Positions 7,528 through 16,232 of a DNA stretch of 64,000 bases are shown here, in pieces. The notes beneath the pieces are model-generated. The model worked only from the letters and a program-made list of their open reading frames with translations, was not told the origin of the DNA and ran no database searches. Positions within the stretch are counted from its first letter, which is position 1; each line of letters begins with the position of its first letter. This DNA comes from Laceyella tengchongensis (GTDB lineage Bacteria > Bacillota > Bacilli > Thermoactinomycetales > Thermoactinomycetaceae), in assembly GCF_900182735.1 (NCBI RefSeq), contig NZ_FXTU01000006.1, positions 124,001 to 188,000 on the forward strand. Direction: 5' to 3'. Both the position numbers and the translations under genes were made by a program.

Positions 7528-9394
7528 TTCTCCGGATCAACTGAAACGGTTGTCTGTGGAGGAATTGCCGAAATTAGCAGAGGAAATCCGTCAATTTCTT
7601 ATAGAGAGCTTATCCAAAACAGGAGGCCATTTGGCGTCCAATCTGGGCGTGGTTGAGTTGACCATCGCCCTGCATTACTTGTTTGACAGTCCACGGGACA
7701 AAATGTTGTGGGACGTGGGGCATCAAGCATATGTGCACAAAATTTTGACAAATCGCCGGGAGATGTTTCCCACCTTGCGGCAATACAAAGGATTGTGCGG
7801 ATTCCCAAAAATGCGGGAAAGCGAACACGATGTGTGGGAAACAGGGCACAGTAGTACATCCCTGTCTGGTGCGATGGGGATGGCCACGGCCCGCGACCTC
7901 AAAGGCGAGGACAACAAAGTGATCGCCATCATCGGTGATGGGGCTCTGACAGGTGGTATGGCGCTGGAGGCGTTGAACCACATCGGCGAGACCAAAAAAG
8001 ACCTGATTGTCATCTTGAATGACAATGAGATGTCGATCAGTCCTAACGTGGGCGCGTTGCACAACCATTTGGCGCGCTTGCGGACCAACAAGAGTTACAA
8101 CAAAATCAAAGAAGAAGTAGAACAGCTGCTCATGAAGATCCCCACGGTGGGTGCGCCTTTTGCCAAAACGGTGGAGCGGATCAAAGACAGCTTGAAATAT
8201 CTAGTCGTCTCCGGTGTCCTGTTCGAAACTCTCGGATTTACCTATATCGGTCCAGTGGATGGCCACAAGCTAGACGAATTGATGGAGAGCTTGCGGTTGG
8301 CCGGCAAAACAAAAGGGCCGGTGTTGGTTCACGTCGTGACCAAAAAAGGATATGGCTACAAACCCGCTGAAAATGATTCTGTCGTGTATCACGGCGTTGG
8401 CACATACAAAATCGAATCGGGCGCGTTCCAGAAAAAAGCGGGCGGGGCGCCTGCGTACCCAGCGGTGTTTGGAGACACCTTGGTTCGTTTGGCAGCGAAC
8501 GATGAGCGAATTGTGGCTGTGACGCCCGCGATGTTGACGGGCTCCAAATTGGAGAAGTTTCAAGCGGCTTACCCCGATCGGTGTTTCGATGTGGGAATCG
8601 CCGAACAGCATGCGGTCACCTTTGCCGCCGGTTTGGCGACACAAGGGATCAAGCCGGTGTTGGCCATCTATTCTACTTTCTTACAGCGTGGCTACGACCA
8701 GGTTGTGCATGACGTGTGCCGCCAGAACTTACCCGTGGTCTTTGCCATTGACCGGGCCGGCTTTGTCGGCGAGGATGGTGAGACGCACCAAGGGATCTAC
8801 GACATCAGCTTCTTGCGAAACCAACCGAACTTGGTCATCATGATGCCGAAAGACGAAAATGAATTGCAACACATGTTGTATACGGCGGTAAACCATGACG
8901 GCCCCATTGCCGTCCGCTATTCCAAAGAAGCTGGTGTAGGCGTGCCTATGGATGAGGAATTCCGCGTCATTCCGATCGGCAAGTCAGAATGCGTGCGGGA
9001 AGGGAACGATGTGGCGATTCTGGCGTTCGGCAACATGGTGCCCATCGCTTTGGCCGCAAGTGAGCGCTTGGCGGCCGACGGCATTGAAGCTCGCGTGATC
9101 AACGCTCGGTTTGCAAAACCGTTGGACACGGAGTGCCTAGATGAGTTGGCGCGAGAGCAGATCCCGGTGTTTACGGTGGAAGAGGCTTGTATCGCGGGTG
9201 GATTTGGCAGCGCCGTGTTGGAATACTACGCCGCTCAGGAACAAGTTGGGATGGTTGTGAAAGTGTTGGGTGTGCCAGATTATTATGTAGAACACGGTAG
9301 CATCGCCGAGCAGCGCGCCGAGGTGGGGCTCACACCTGACGCAATCGCCGAAGAAGTGCGGCGGCACGTTGCGCAAAAAATCCAGAAAGCATGA
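7508..9394 (+). CDS. dxs: 1-deoxy-D-xylulose-5-phosphate synthase
   Basis: TPP enzyme joining pyruvate and glyceraldehyde-3-phosphate, first step of the MEP isoprenoid pathway. The 628 residues comprise an N-terminal TPP domain (GDGALTGGMALEALN near residue 145 binds Mg-TPP; GGHLASNLGVVELT and DVGHQAYVHKI at the front), a transketolase-like pyrimidine domain (DVGIAEQHAV near 362 with the catalytic Glu) and a C-terminal domain (ARFAKPLD, VEEACIAGGFGSAV). It starts with GTG, overlapping oapA by 20 bp, so oapA and dxs are translationally coupled. Together with ispA it makes this an isoprenoid cluster. Confidence 0.97.
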   Translation: MLLEQINSPDQLKRLSVEELPKLAEEIRQFLIESLSKTGGHLASNLGVVELTIALHYLFDSPRDKMLWDVGHQAYVHKILTNRREMFPTLRQYKGLCGFPKMRESEHDVWETGHSSTSLSGAMGMATARDLKGEDNKVIAIIGDGALTGGMALEALNHIGETKKDLIVILNDNEMSISPNVGALHNHLARLRTNKSYNKIKEEVEQLLMKIPTVGAPFAKTVERIKDSLKYLVVSGVLFETLGFTYIGPVDGHKLDELMESLRLAGKTKGPVLVHVVTKKGYGYKPAENDSVVYHGVGTYKIESGAFQKKAGGAPAYPAVFGDTLVRLAANDERIVAVTPAMLTGSKLEKFQAAYPDRCFDVGIAEQHAVTFAAGLATQGIKPVLAIYSTFLQRGYDQVVHDVCRQNLPVVFAIDRAGFVGEDGETHQGIYDISFLRNQPNLVIMMPKDENELQHMLYTAVNHDGPIAVRYSKEAGVGVPMDEEFRVIPIGKSECVREGNDVAILAFGNMVPIALAASERLAADGIEARVINARFAKPLDTECLDELAREQIPVFTVEEACIAGGFGSAVLEYYAAQEQVGMVVKVLGVPDYYVEHGSIAEQRAEVGLTPDAIAEEVRRHVAQKIQKA

Positions 9395-9403
9395 GGGTTG
9401 CAA

Positions 9404-10210
9404 GTGGAAAAAGAACGTCTTGACATATTGCTTGTGAATAAAGGCCATTTTGCAAGTCGTGAACAAGCGAAACGCTCCATTATGGCCGGCCTTGTATTGG
9501 TGAATAATGAACGGGTGGACAAAGCGGGGATGAAAATCCCCGTTGATGCCGTGATTGAGGTGAAAGGCGAGCTTCATCCATATGTTTCTCGCGGCGGGTT
9601 GAAGCTGGAAGAAGCCCTACGTGTTTTTCCGATTCAGATGGAGCAACGCGTGGTGCTAGACATCGGGGCGTCCACGGGTGGTTTCACTGATTGCGCGTTG
9701 CAAAATGGGGCCAAGCAAGTGTACGCCATCGATGTCGGATATGGACAATTGGCTTGGAAATTGCGCCAAGACGAACGTGTGATCGTAATGGAGCGCACCA
9801 ATTTCCGATACCTTGAACCAGAAGACCTCAAAGGAGCTACTCCTGACTTTGCGGTGATCGATGTGTCTTTCATTTCCCTTAAACACATCTTGCCGACACT
9901 AAAGAAGCTGTTGCAACCACAAGGGGAAGTGATCGCGCTGATCAAGCCGCAATTTGAAGCCGGCAAGGAACAAGTGGGCAAAAAGGGAATCGTCAAGGAC
10001 CCAGCCGTTCACCGACAGGTGTTAAGCCGTTTTGTGCAGATGGCCACAGAGCTTGGCTTTGATGTGCGGGGGTTGACCCCTTCTCCGATCAAAGGGGGCG
10101 AAGGGAACATCGAGTTTCTCGGTTACTTGGTTTTGGAAGAGGCCGTGACGCCAGGCGACTTGTCCGAAGACATCGCGCAAGTTGTAGCGGCGGCCCATAA
10201 CAGATTCTAA
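9404..10210 (+). CDS. tlyA: TlyA family RNA methyltransferase (YqxC-like)
   Basis: Predicted S-adenosylmethionine-dependent 2'-O-methyltransferase of rRNA; family also annotated as hemolysin A. An N-terminal S4 RNA-binding domain (ERLDILLVNKGHFASREQAKRSIMAGLVLVN) is followed by an FtsJ-like domain with SAM motif VLDIGASTGGFTDCALQNGA near residue 83, FAVIDVSFISL, and ALIKPQFEAGKEQVGKKG. At 268 residues it is the usual size. The GTG at 9404 was chosen, 6 nt after GAGGG, over a TTG at 9398 that abuts it. The same order dxs-yqxC occurs in Bacillus. Confidence 0.93.
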   Translation: MEKERLDILLVNKGHFASREQAKRSIMAGLVLVNNERVDKAGMKIPVDAVIEVKGELHPYVSRGGLKLEEALRVFPIQMEQRVVLDIGASTGGFTDCALQNGAKQVYAIDVGYGQLAWKLRQDERVIVMERTNFRYLEPEDLKGATPDFAVIDVSFISLKHILPTLKKLLQPQGEVIALIKPQFEAGKEQVGKKGIVKDPAVHRQVLSRFVQMATELGFDVRGLTPSPIKGGEGNIEFLGYLVLEEAVTPGDLSEDIAQVVAAAHNRF

Positions 10211-10317
10211 AGTAAGCACTAGGCGCCCATAAGCTGGATGGCAGATCCCGCTAATCTCTCATTGGTGGCAGGGTTCTCCGCCCTTGATGCGAATAATTAG
10301 GAAAAGGGGGGAGGGGA

Positions 10318-10845
10318 ATGGCCCAACAACCTGGAGACACCCTCGTTCTTTTTCTGATATTGGGCGCCATCTTGTATTTGATCGCTACCCAATTCATACC
10401 GCGCATCAGGAGCAATCCTCCCTCGGAGCCGAAGGAGGAGTTCCGGGGAGAAGTGCCTGATCTGTTGAGGGAAAACGGGTATGAAGTCATAGGCGGCAAA
10501 GAGAGAATTCCTCTCTCGATCGAGATGGATGACAAGGAATATGAGAGCCGCTTGTACATCGATTATATCGCCAGACAAGACGAGGAATGTTATATTGTAA
10601 TCGTGGCGAGGGAACGAAAGCCCCTGCGGTTGTCAGGTGCTGGATTGCGCGACTTTTTCCTCGCGTATTACCTGTTGTGTCAACCTGATGGCTTGCTATA
10701 CGTCGATCGTGAAAAAAGAACGGTCAAGCGCATTTTTTTTGATGTGCCGGAGTTGTCGTTTCACGCCAAACGGTCGCGAGCTGGGTTGGCGGTGTACGGT
10801 GGTTTAGGTTTGGGCGCGCTTTTGTTGTGGCTGATACTATTCTGA
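10318..10845 (+). CDS. Predicted membrane protein with N- and C-terminal transmembrane helices
   Basis: Not recognised. The 175 residues begin with a hydrophobic helix (TLVLFLILGAILYLIATQFI, about 8-27) and end with a second one (GLAVYGGLGLGALLLWLILF at the extreme C-terminus). The ~120 residues between are soluble-looking, with acidic/basic mixed strands (LYIDYIARQDEECYIVIVARER, YVDREKRTVKRIFFDV) suggesting an alpha/beta fold on one membrane face. The ATG follows GGGGGGAGGGG. It sits between tlyA and nadK on the same strand, 27 bp before nadK, so it is likely co-transcribed. No function can be assigned. Confidence 0.8.
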   Translation: MAQQPGDTLVLFLILGAILYLIATQFIPRIRSNPPSEPKEEFRGEVPDLLRENGYEVIGGKERIPLSIEMDDKEYESRLYIDYIARQDEECYIVIVARERKPLRLSGAGLRDFFLAYYLLCQPDGLLYVDREKRTVKRIFFDVPELSFHAKRSRAGLAVYGGLGLGALLLWLILF

Positions 10846-10872
10846 CGGATTTGAGAGATAGAGGTGGAACTG

Positions 10873-11751
10873 TTGAAAACCATCGGCATCACAGCGAACC
10901 AAAGCAAATCGAAGAGTGTGCAAGTAGCGGAGCGATTGGTTCACCTCTTGGAGGAACGCGGGGCTGAAGTCCTTGTGGACAACGCTTTGGCCATGCGATT
11001 AGAACGGCCGGATCTGGGGTTGGAATTGGAGCTATTCACCGAACGCGTGCAATTGGTTTTCGTGTTGGGAGGGGACGGGACGCTCCTCGGCGTGGCCCGG
11101 CGTTTTGCCGCGGCGGGATTGCCGATCTTGGGGTTCAACTTGGGACAGCTGGGTTTTCTGTCGGAAGCGGAGCCGGATGATCTGTCTATGGCCGTCGACC
11201 GTGTGTTGAATGAGGATTATACCATTGAACAGCGGCTAATGCTTGAAGCCGAGGTATTGCGTGGCAACGAGGTAGTTGAAACGGGGATTGCCCTGAATGA
11301 CATCGGCATTTCCAAAGGTTCGTTCGGACGGATGATCCAATGTACGGCTTATATGGATGGGATGTTTTTGGGTACATATTCCGGTGATGGCTTGATCGTG
11401 TCCACGCCAACCGGGTCGACGGCGTATTCGCTGTCTTGCGGAGGACCGATTGTCTATCCGGGCATACAGGTGCTTTTGCTGACACCGATTTGCCCTCACA
11501 CCCTAACATCGCGGCCCATGGTTCTTCCTGCAGAAGCGGTGTTGGAAATCCATGTTTCCGCCGTCCATCGCGAAATGGCGATCACCATCGACGGGCAGAT
11601 CGGATACTGTTTGAAGGAAGGAGACGTGGTGCGGGTGAAACGCTCCCGCACTCCCGCACACTTGATCAAATGGCAAGACCGTTCTTTTTTTGAAGTGGTT
11701 AGGAAAAAACTTCAAGGAGAAAGTGTGGACAGTAGGGTAGGAGGAAAGTGA
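10873..11751 (+). CDS. nadK: NAD kinase
   Basis: Phosphorylates NAD to NADP using ATP or polyphosphate. At 292 residues it is typical of long bacterial NAD kinases. The diagnostic GGDGT is in FVLGGDGTLLGVARRF near residue 65; GFNLGQLGFLSE, the ALNDIGISKG catalytic region and STPTGSTAYSLSCGGPIV follow. GAGGTGG sits 5 nt before TTG 10873, giving MKTIGITAN as in homologues; the GTG at 10864 overlaps that ribosome site and is less likely. It overlaps argR by one base, so nadK-argR-recN look like one operon. Confidence 0.95.
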   Translation: MKTIGITANQSKSKSVQVAERLVHLLEERGAEVLVDNALAMRLERPDLGLELELFTERVQLVFVLGGDGTLLGVARRFAAAGLPILGFNLGQLGFLSEAEPDDLSMAVDRVLNEDYTIEQRLMLEAEVLRGNEVVETGIALNDIGISKGSFGRMIQCTAYMDGMFLGTYSGDGLIVSTPTGSTAYSLSCGGPIVYPGIQVLLLTPICPHTLTSRPMVLPAEAVLEIHVSAVHREMAITIDGQIGYCLKEGDVVRVKRSRTPAHLIKWQDRSFFEVVRKKLQGESVDSRVGGK

Positions 11752-12200
11752 TGAAGGCACAGCGTCATATTAAAATTCGTGAAATCATCAGCATGAAGGA
11801 GATAGAAACCCAAGACGAATTGGTGGAAGAGCTGAAGAGGGCGGGTTATAACGTAACGCAAGCCACTGTTTCCAGGGATATCAAGGAATTGCAGTTGGTG
11901 AAAGTGCCCACCTCCAAAGGAATCTATAAATATTCGGTGCCGTCTGAAGACAAACGGATCAATCCGCTCAAAAAATTGAAGCGCACCTTGCAGGAATCGT
12001 TTGTCTCCATTGATGCGAGTGAGAATCTGATCGTACTGAAGACTTTGCCGGGAAACGCTCATGCGATCGCGGCTTTGATGGATCATCTGGATTGGGATGA
12101 GTTATTGGGTACACTGGCGGGGGATGACACCATTTTGATCATTTGCCGTTCGAAAGAAAAAGCACCAGAGCTAGTGCAACGCTTCTTGGATCTGGTATAA
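11751..12200 (+). CDS. argR: Arginine repressor ArgR/AhrC
   Basis: Arginine-sensing hexameric repressor of arginine synthesis and activator of catabolism. An N-terminal winged helix (residues ~1-70: IKIREIISMKEIETQDELVEEL, ATVSRDIKELQLVKVP) precedes a C-terminal oligomerisation/Arg-binding domain (NLIVLKTLPGNAHAIAALMDHLDW, GTLAGDDTILIICRS with the GTxAGDDT arginine pocket). At 149 residues it is canonical. The ATG overlaps the nadK stop and has AGGAGGAAAG upstream. recN lies 16 bp downstream as in Bacillus (ahrC-recN). Confidence 0.97.
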   Translation: MKAQRHIKIREIISMKEIETQDELVEELKRAGYNVTQATVSRDIKELQLVKVPTSKGIYKYSVPSEDKRINPLKKLKRTLQESFVSIDASENLIVLKTLPGNAHAIAALMDHLDWDELLGTLAGDDTILIICRSKEKAPELVQRFLDLV

Positions 12201-12216
12201 GGGGCGATAGGAAGAG

Positions 12217-13917
12217 ATGCTCAAAGAACTCGTTATTCGCCAATTTGCGATCATTGAAGAGGTTCGGCTGCAATTGAGTGAAGGGTTTCATGTTTTGACG
12301 GGCGAAACGGGTGCCGGTAAGTCGATTTTGATTGATGCACTCGGATTGGTGATCGGTGGGCGCGCCTCGGCAGAATTTGTGCGGTACGGCGCGGACAAGG
12401 CGGAGATCGAAGCCGTGTTCGAAGTATCTGCTTCCCATCCTGCCTATGCGTTGCTCCAGGAGTGGGGCTTCGCCGCTGATGAGTTGGACACCTTGATCAT
12501 CCGCCGGGAAATCACCGCTAGCGGCAAAAGCGTCTGCCGAATCAATGGCCGTACGATCACGCTTGCCATGCTCAAACAGATGGGGCAGACGCTGTTGGAC
12601 ATTTCTGGACAGCATGAACACCAAGCTCTCTTGCGCGTAGAAGAGCATTTGTCCTGGCTGGATACGTTTGCGGGGAATGAAGTGATCGCCGTCAGGGAGC
12701 AGTATCAGGCCCGGTTTCGCGAATATCAGGCGCTCAAGAAAGAATTGGCCCGCTATCATATGGATCAGCAGGACTTGGCGTACCGTGTGGATATGTTGCA
12801 GTTTCAGGCGCAAGAGATTGAAGCCGCGGCATTGGTGCCGGGCGAGGAGGAAGAACTTGAGCAAGAGCGCAGCCGCCTAGCTCACGCCGAAAAACTGATG
12901 ATGCATACCACTCACGCGTACCAACACTTAAACGGCGAACAAGGCGGATTAGAGCAGGTGCAGGAAGCGCTGACGCATTTGGAAGGAATGGCGGAAGTGG
13001 ATGAGTCGCTTGGCGGCTTGTTGGAAAGCGCTCAATCCGCTTATTATCAGCTGGAAGAGGTAGCGCGTGCCATTGCTCGTTACCGGGATGCGTTTGAATA
13101 TGATCCGGGCCGGCTCAATGAGGTGGAAGAGCGCTTGCACATGATTAAGCAGCTGAAGCGGAAGTACGGCGACTCGATCGAGGAAATTTTGGCTTACGGA
13201 GACAAGGTTCGTCAGGAATTGAGTCAACTGGAACATCGGGAAGAATCTGTGGCTGAATTGGAAGAGAAGATTGCTTCCGCGGAAACCGACCTTTATGCGC
13301 TGGCTAAAACACTGACCCAGTTGCGCAAAGAAGCTGCCGCCCAACTGGAAACCAAAGTGGAGCAAGAGCTGGCCGATCTGAATATGGCTTCAACCGTATT
13401 TCATGTGGCTTTTTATTCTGAAACATACCAAGCGAATGAACTGTTGCCACATGGGCAGGATGTGGTGGAATTCCAAATCGCACCCAATCCGGGCGAACCG
13501 CTCAAGCCTCTCACCAAAATTGCTTCCGGTGGGGAATTGTCACGGATCATGCTGGCATTGAAATGCATTTTTACCGCCACCGACAGTGCGGACACCTTGG
13601 TCTTCGACGAAATCGACACCGGGGTGAGTGGACGAGCGGCCCAGGCGATTGCTGAGAAGATCGCGGTGGTTTCCAGGCAAAATCAGGTCTTGTGCGTTAC
13701 CCACCTGCCGCAAGTGGCCTGCATGGCCGATCATCATTTTTATATTTCCAAAGAGCTAAAAGAAGATAAGACGCGTACCAAAGTGGAACGCCTCGACCGC
13801 CGCGGCCGCACCATGGAGTTGGCCCGGTTGCTGGGTGGAGTGGAAGTGACCAACCGCACGATGCAACACGCGGAAGAGATGATCCGTTTGGCTGAAAAAG
13901 TGAAGCGTTATGGATAA
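12217..13917 (+). CDS. recN: DNA repair protein RecN
   Basis: SMC-like ATPase acting early at double-strand breaks. The 566 residues show Walker A GETGAGKSILID at 29-40, long coiled-coil arms from about 155 to 365 rich in E/Q/L heptads, and a C-terminal ATPase half with the signature KIASGGELSRIMLALK near 435 and Walker B TLVFDEIDTGVSGRAA near 462, then QVLCVTHLPQVA. The ATG follows AGGAAGAG. A terminator follows at 13943. Confidence 0.98.
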   Translation: MLKELVIRQFAIIEEVRLQLSEGFHVLTGETGAGKSILIDALGLVIGGRASAEFVRYGADKAEIEAVFEVSASHPAYALLQEWGFAADELDTLIIRREITASGKSVCRINGRTITLAMLKQMGQTLLDISGQHEHQALLRVEEHLSWLDTFAGNEVIAVREQYQARFREYQALKKELARYHMDQQDLAYRVDMLQFQAQEIEAAALVPGEEEELEQERSRLAHAEKLMMHTTHAYQHLNGEQGGLEQVQEALTHLEGMAEVDESLGGLLESAQSAYYQLEEVARAIARYRDAFEYDPGRLNEVEERLHMIKQLKRKYGDSIEEILAYGDKVRQELSQLEHREESVAELEEKIASAETDLYALAKTLTQLRKEAAAQLETKVEQELADLNMASTVFHVAFYSETYQANELLPHGQDVVEFQIAPNPGEPLKPLTKIASGGELSRIMLALKCIFTATDSADTLVFDEIDTGVSGRAAQAIAEKIAVVSRQNQVLCVTHLPQVACMADHHFYISKELKEDKTRTKVERLDRRGRTMELARLLGGVEVTNRTMQHAEEMIRLAEKVKRYG

Positions 13918-13942
13918 ATGCCGTTGATCGGATTCAAGGGGG

Positions 13943-13971
13943 ATGCCTTTGGTCGGTCAAAGGCATTTTTT
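13943..13971 (+). terminator. Intrinsic terminator after recN
   Basis: Nine-bp stem ATGCCTTTG / CAAAGGCAT with 6-nt loop, followed by six T residues. Confidence 0.85.
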
Positions 13972-14083
13972 ATGTTGGGGAGGAAGCATTTGTCGAACAT
14001 AAAAGCCCAAGGGCGCGGTTAACTTAAAGTTAGTAAAGACCACGAATTAGGCGGAGGGGTAGGCGGGAAGCTTGAGGAGAGTG

Positions 14084-15496
14084 ATGATGAAAATGAACAG
14101 GATTTCAGCAAAAAAGTTCTTTGGCTTTCTCCTCGTGCTTCTCATCACGTTGGGAAGTACCACCACGACATTTCGTCAATTCACCAACTTTCCCCGGGAA
14201 ATTCGTCTCCTTCAGGGAGAATGGCGCAAGCTTCAGCTCTCCATGCCCGTAACAGCTACGGCTAATGTTTCCAATCCAGCTGTTCTTCATGTGAATGGTG
14301 CGGCAAACGCCCGCGTGCCGCTTGACCTCAAGCAGCCAATGACCTTGTTGCCTCAAGCGGTGGGCAAAACGCAACTGACCTTGAAGTTGTTTGGGAAGTT
14401 GCCAATCAAACAGGTGGATGTCCAGGTCTATCCCCAGTTGAAAGTGGTGCCGGGAGGACAATCCATCGGCGTCAAATTGCGTTCGGATGGGGCATTAGTC
14501 GTGGGGCATCATGTGGTGCACAGCAAAAATAAAGAAGTGAAATCTCCGGCCGAACAAGCCGACATTCGTGTCGGGGATTATTTGGTACGCATGAATGGCA
14601 AGCCGGTGAAGCAAATCAGGGATGTGGCTGATGCTGTCAATCAGGCCGGTAAAGAAAAGCGGGTGCTGAACATGGTTGTCATGCGTGAAGGGAAGAAGAG
14701 GACCGTGTCGATTCGACCTGTGTTTGACGAAAAAGAGCAGATGTACCGTTTGGGTCTTTACATCAGGGATTCCGCTGCGGGAGTGGGAACGCTCACTTTT
14801 TACGATCCGGCTCATCAGGTATATGGTGCGTTGGGACATGTTATCACTGACATGGACACCGGCCAGCCGATTCGGGTGGGAGATGGAAAAATCGTGCAAT
14901 CGAGTGTGACATCGATTCAAAAAGGGGAATCAGGGGAGCCCGGAGAAAAACGGGCGATATTCTTCCAGGAGAATCAGGTCTTGGGCAATATCAAGAAAAA
15001 CACGCCATTCGGGATATTCGGGCAATTGGGCGACATGCCCGGAGCAGGTGAAGCGAAGCAGGCGATTCCTGTCGCCTTAGCTGATCAGGTGAAAGAAGGA
15101 CCGGCCAAAATCTTAACGGTCGTTGAAGGGCAAAAGGTGGAAGCGTTCGATATACAAATACTGCATGCGCTACGGCAAAAGTATCCGGCAACCAAAGGCT
15201 TGATCATCAAAGTAACTGACCCGCGCTTATTGAAAAAAACCGGGGGCATTGTACAAGGGATGAGCGGTAGCCCGATCCTTCAAAACGGTAAATTAGTCGG
15301 AGCTGTGACTCATGTGTTCGTCAATGATCCGACTTCTGGTTATGGAACGTTTATCGAATGGATGTTGCAGGATGCGGGCGTGATGCAAACTTCAGCGGGT
15401 ACCCTTTCGGGTCCCGCTGTTTTTTGTGTTACAATAACGGAAAATTGGGAAAGGAAGGCGGGGGAAATTGATCACAGAGTGGATCAAACAATCTAA
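14084..15496 (+). CDS. spoIVB: SpoIVB serine peptidase (stage IV sporulation protein B), C-terminally extended
   Basis: Forespore-secreted S55 protease that signals across to trigger pro-sigma-K processing. An N-terminal membrane anchor (residues ~10-24) is followed by a PDZ-like domain (SPAEQADIRVGDYLVRMNGKPV, about 160-230) and the peptidase domain with YGALGHVITDMDTGQ (catalytic His) and the nucleophile motif GMSGSPILQNG near residue 396. The family's usual end, GYGTFIEWMLQDAG, is present, but the frame continues ~33 residues, reading through a terminator hairpin (15405-15426) and into the next gene by 29 bp. Start chosen at 14084 (GAGGAG 6 nt upstream) among GTG/ATG/ATG options. Confidence 0.93.
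   Translation: MMKMNRISAKKFFGFLLVLLITLGSTTTTFRQFTNFPREIRLLQGEWRKLQLSMPVTATANVSNPAVLHVNGAANARVPLDLKQPMTLLPQAVGKTQLTLKLFGKLPIKQVDVQVYPQLKVVPGGQSIGVKLRSDGALVVGHHVVHSKNKEVKSPAEQADIRVGDYLVRMNGKPVKQIRDVADAVNQAGKEKRVLNMVVMREGKKRTVSIRPVFDEKEQMYRLGLYIRDSAAGVGTLTFYDPAHQVYGALGHVITDMDTGQPIRVGDGKIVQSSVTSIQKGESGEPGEKRAIFFQENQVLGNIKKNTPFGIFGQLGDMPGAGEAKQAIPVALADQVKEGPAKILTVVEGQKVEAFDIQILHALRQKYPATKGLIIKVTDPRLLKKTGGIVQGMSGSPILQNGKLVGAVTHVFVNDPTSGYGTFIEWMLQDAGVMQTSAGTLSGPAVFCVTITENWERKAGEIDHRVDQTI
15402..15427 (+). terminator. Intrinsic terminator inside the spoIVB 3' end
   Basis: AGCGGG-T-ACCC / GGGT-CCCGCT with a TTTC loop, followed by GTTTTTTG. It lies within the open frame of spoIVB, before the in-frame stop at 15496, so full-length mRNA for the extended protein would have to read through it. 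Confidence 0.8.
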
Positions 15497-16205
15497 CAAA
15501 ACGGTGGTTTTCACAGGTGCGGGAATGTCGACGGAAAGCGGTTTGCCGGATTTTCGTTCTGCTAAGCAAGGGATGTGGCGGGACAAAGATCCGACTTATT
15601 ATGCCAGTACCTATGCGCTGACTCATCACCGTGACGAATTTATCCAGTTTTATCGCCAGCGAATCAAAGGCTTGCTCAAGGTAAGGCCTCACGAAGGCCA
15701 TACGGTGTTGGCCGAATGGGAAAAGAGAGGTTGGATCGATGGGATTGTCACGCAGAATGTCGATGGGCTTCATCAAGCGGCGGGCAGCAAGCGGGTGGCA
15801 GCGTTGCACGGTAGCTTGCGGGAGCTCGTTTGCATGGAGTGTCAGAAGACATACCCTGCGCAACAGTATGAGACAGAAACCGGAACAACGTGTGTTTGCG
15901 GCGGTTTTATCCGCCCGAAGGTGGTGCTGTTTGGGGAAAATTTGCCTGAACAGGAGGTAGAGCGGGCCGAAGCGCTGATTGACGGAGTGGAATTGTTGAT
16001 TGTACTGGGTTCTTCCTTGCAAGTGAGTCCGGCCAACTTCTTCCCCATTCGCGCTAAGGAACAAGGGGCCAAACTGGTCATCATCAATTGGGAGCCTACT
16101 GATTTTGACGCTGAGGCCGATTTGGTGGTAAACCGGGAGAAGATTGGTGCTTGGCTACAGCAAGTGCATGCCGAACTGTTAATAAAAAACAAGCCCGTTG
16201 GTTAA
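15468..16205 (+). CDS. cobB: NAD-dependent protein deacetylase, Sir2 family
   Basis: Removes acetyl (or other acyl) groups from lysines using NAD. The 245 residues show the sirtuin set: GAGMSTESGLPDFRS at about 18-32 for NAD binding, TQNVDGLHQAAG, catalytic His in ALHGSLRELVC, and a zinc ribbon with CMEC and CVCG. Then GSSLQVSPANFFP. Start is TTG after GGCGGGGG; it overlaps the spoIVB open frame by 29 bp. A TACAAT box at 15430-15435 could be its own -10. Not normally at this locus in B. subtilis, so it is an insertion between spoIVB and spo0A. Confidence 0.95.
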   Translation: MITEWIKQSNKTVVFTGAGMSTESGLPDFRSAKQGMWRDKDPTYYASTYALTHHRDEFIQFYRQRIKGLLKVRPHEGHTVLAEWEKRGWIDGIVTQNVDGLHQAAGSKRVAALHGSLRELVCMECQKTYPAQQYETETGTTCVCGGFIRPKVVLFGENLPEQEVERAEALIDGVELLIVLGSSLQVSPANFFPIRAKEQGAKLVIINWEPTDFDAEADLVVNREKIGAWLQQVHAELLIKNKPVG

Positions 16206-16225
16206 ACTTAACGCAACGGGCTTGT
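16189..16225. terminator. Bidirectional terminator between cobB and gltP
   Basis: Twelve-bp perfect stem ACAAGCCCGTTG / CAACGGGCTTGT, A-rich on the left and T-rich on the right, placed between convergent genes. Confidence 0.85.
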
Positions 16226-16232
16226 ACGTTTA

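Noticed and set aside
13991..13997. TGTCGAA (0A box) ~90 bp upstream of spoIVB
   Set aside because: A 7-mer like this occurs by chance every ~8 kb on two strands, and spoIVB is a forespore (sigma-F/G) gene; no supporting promoter was found.
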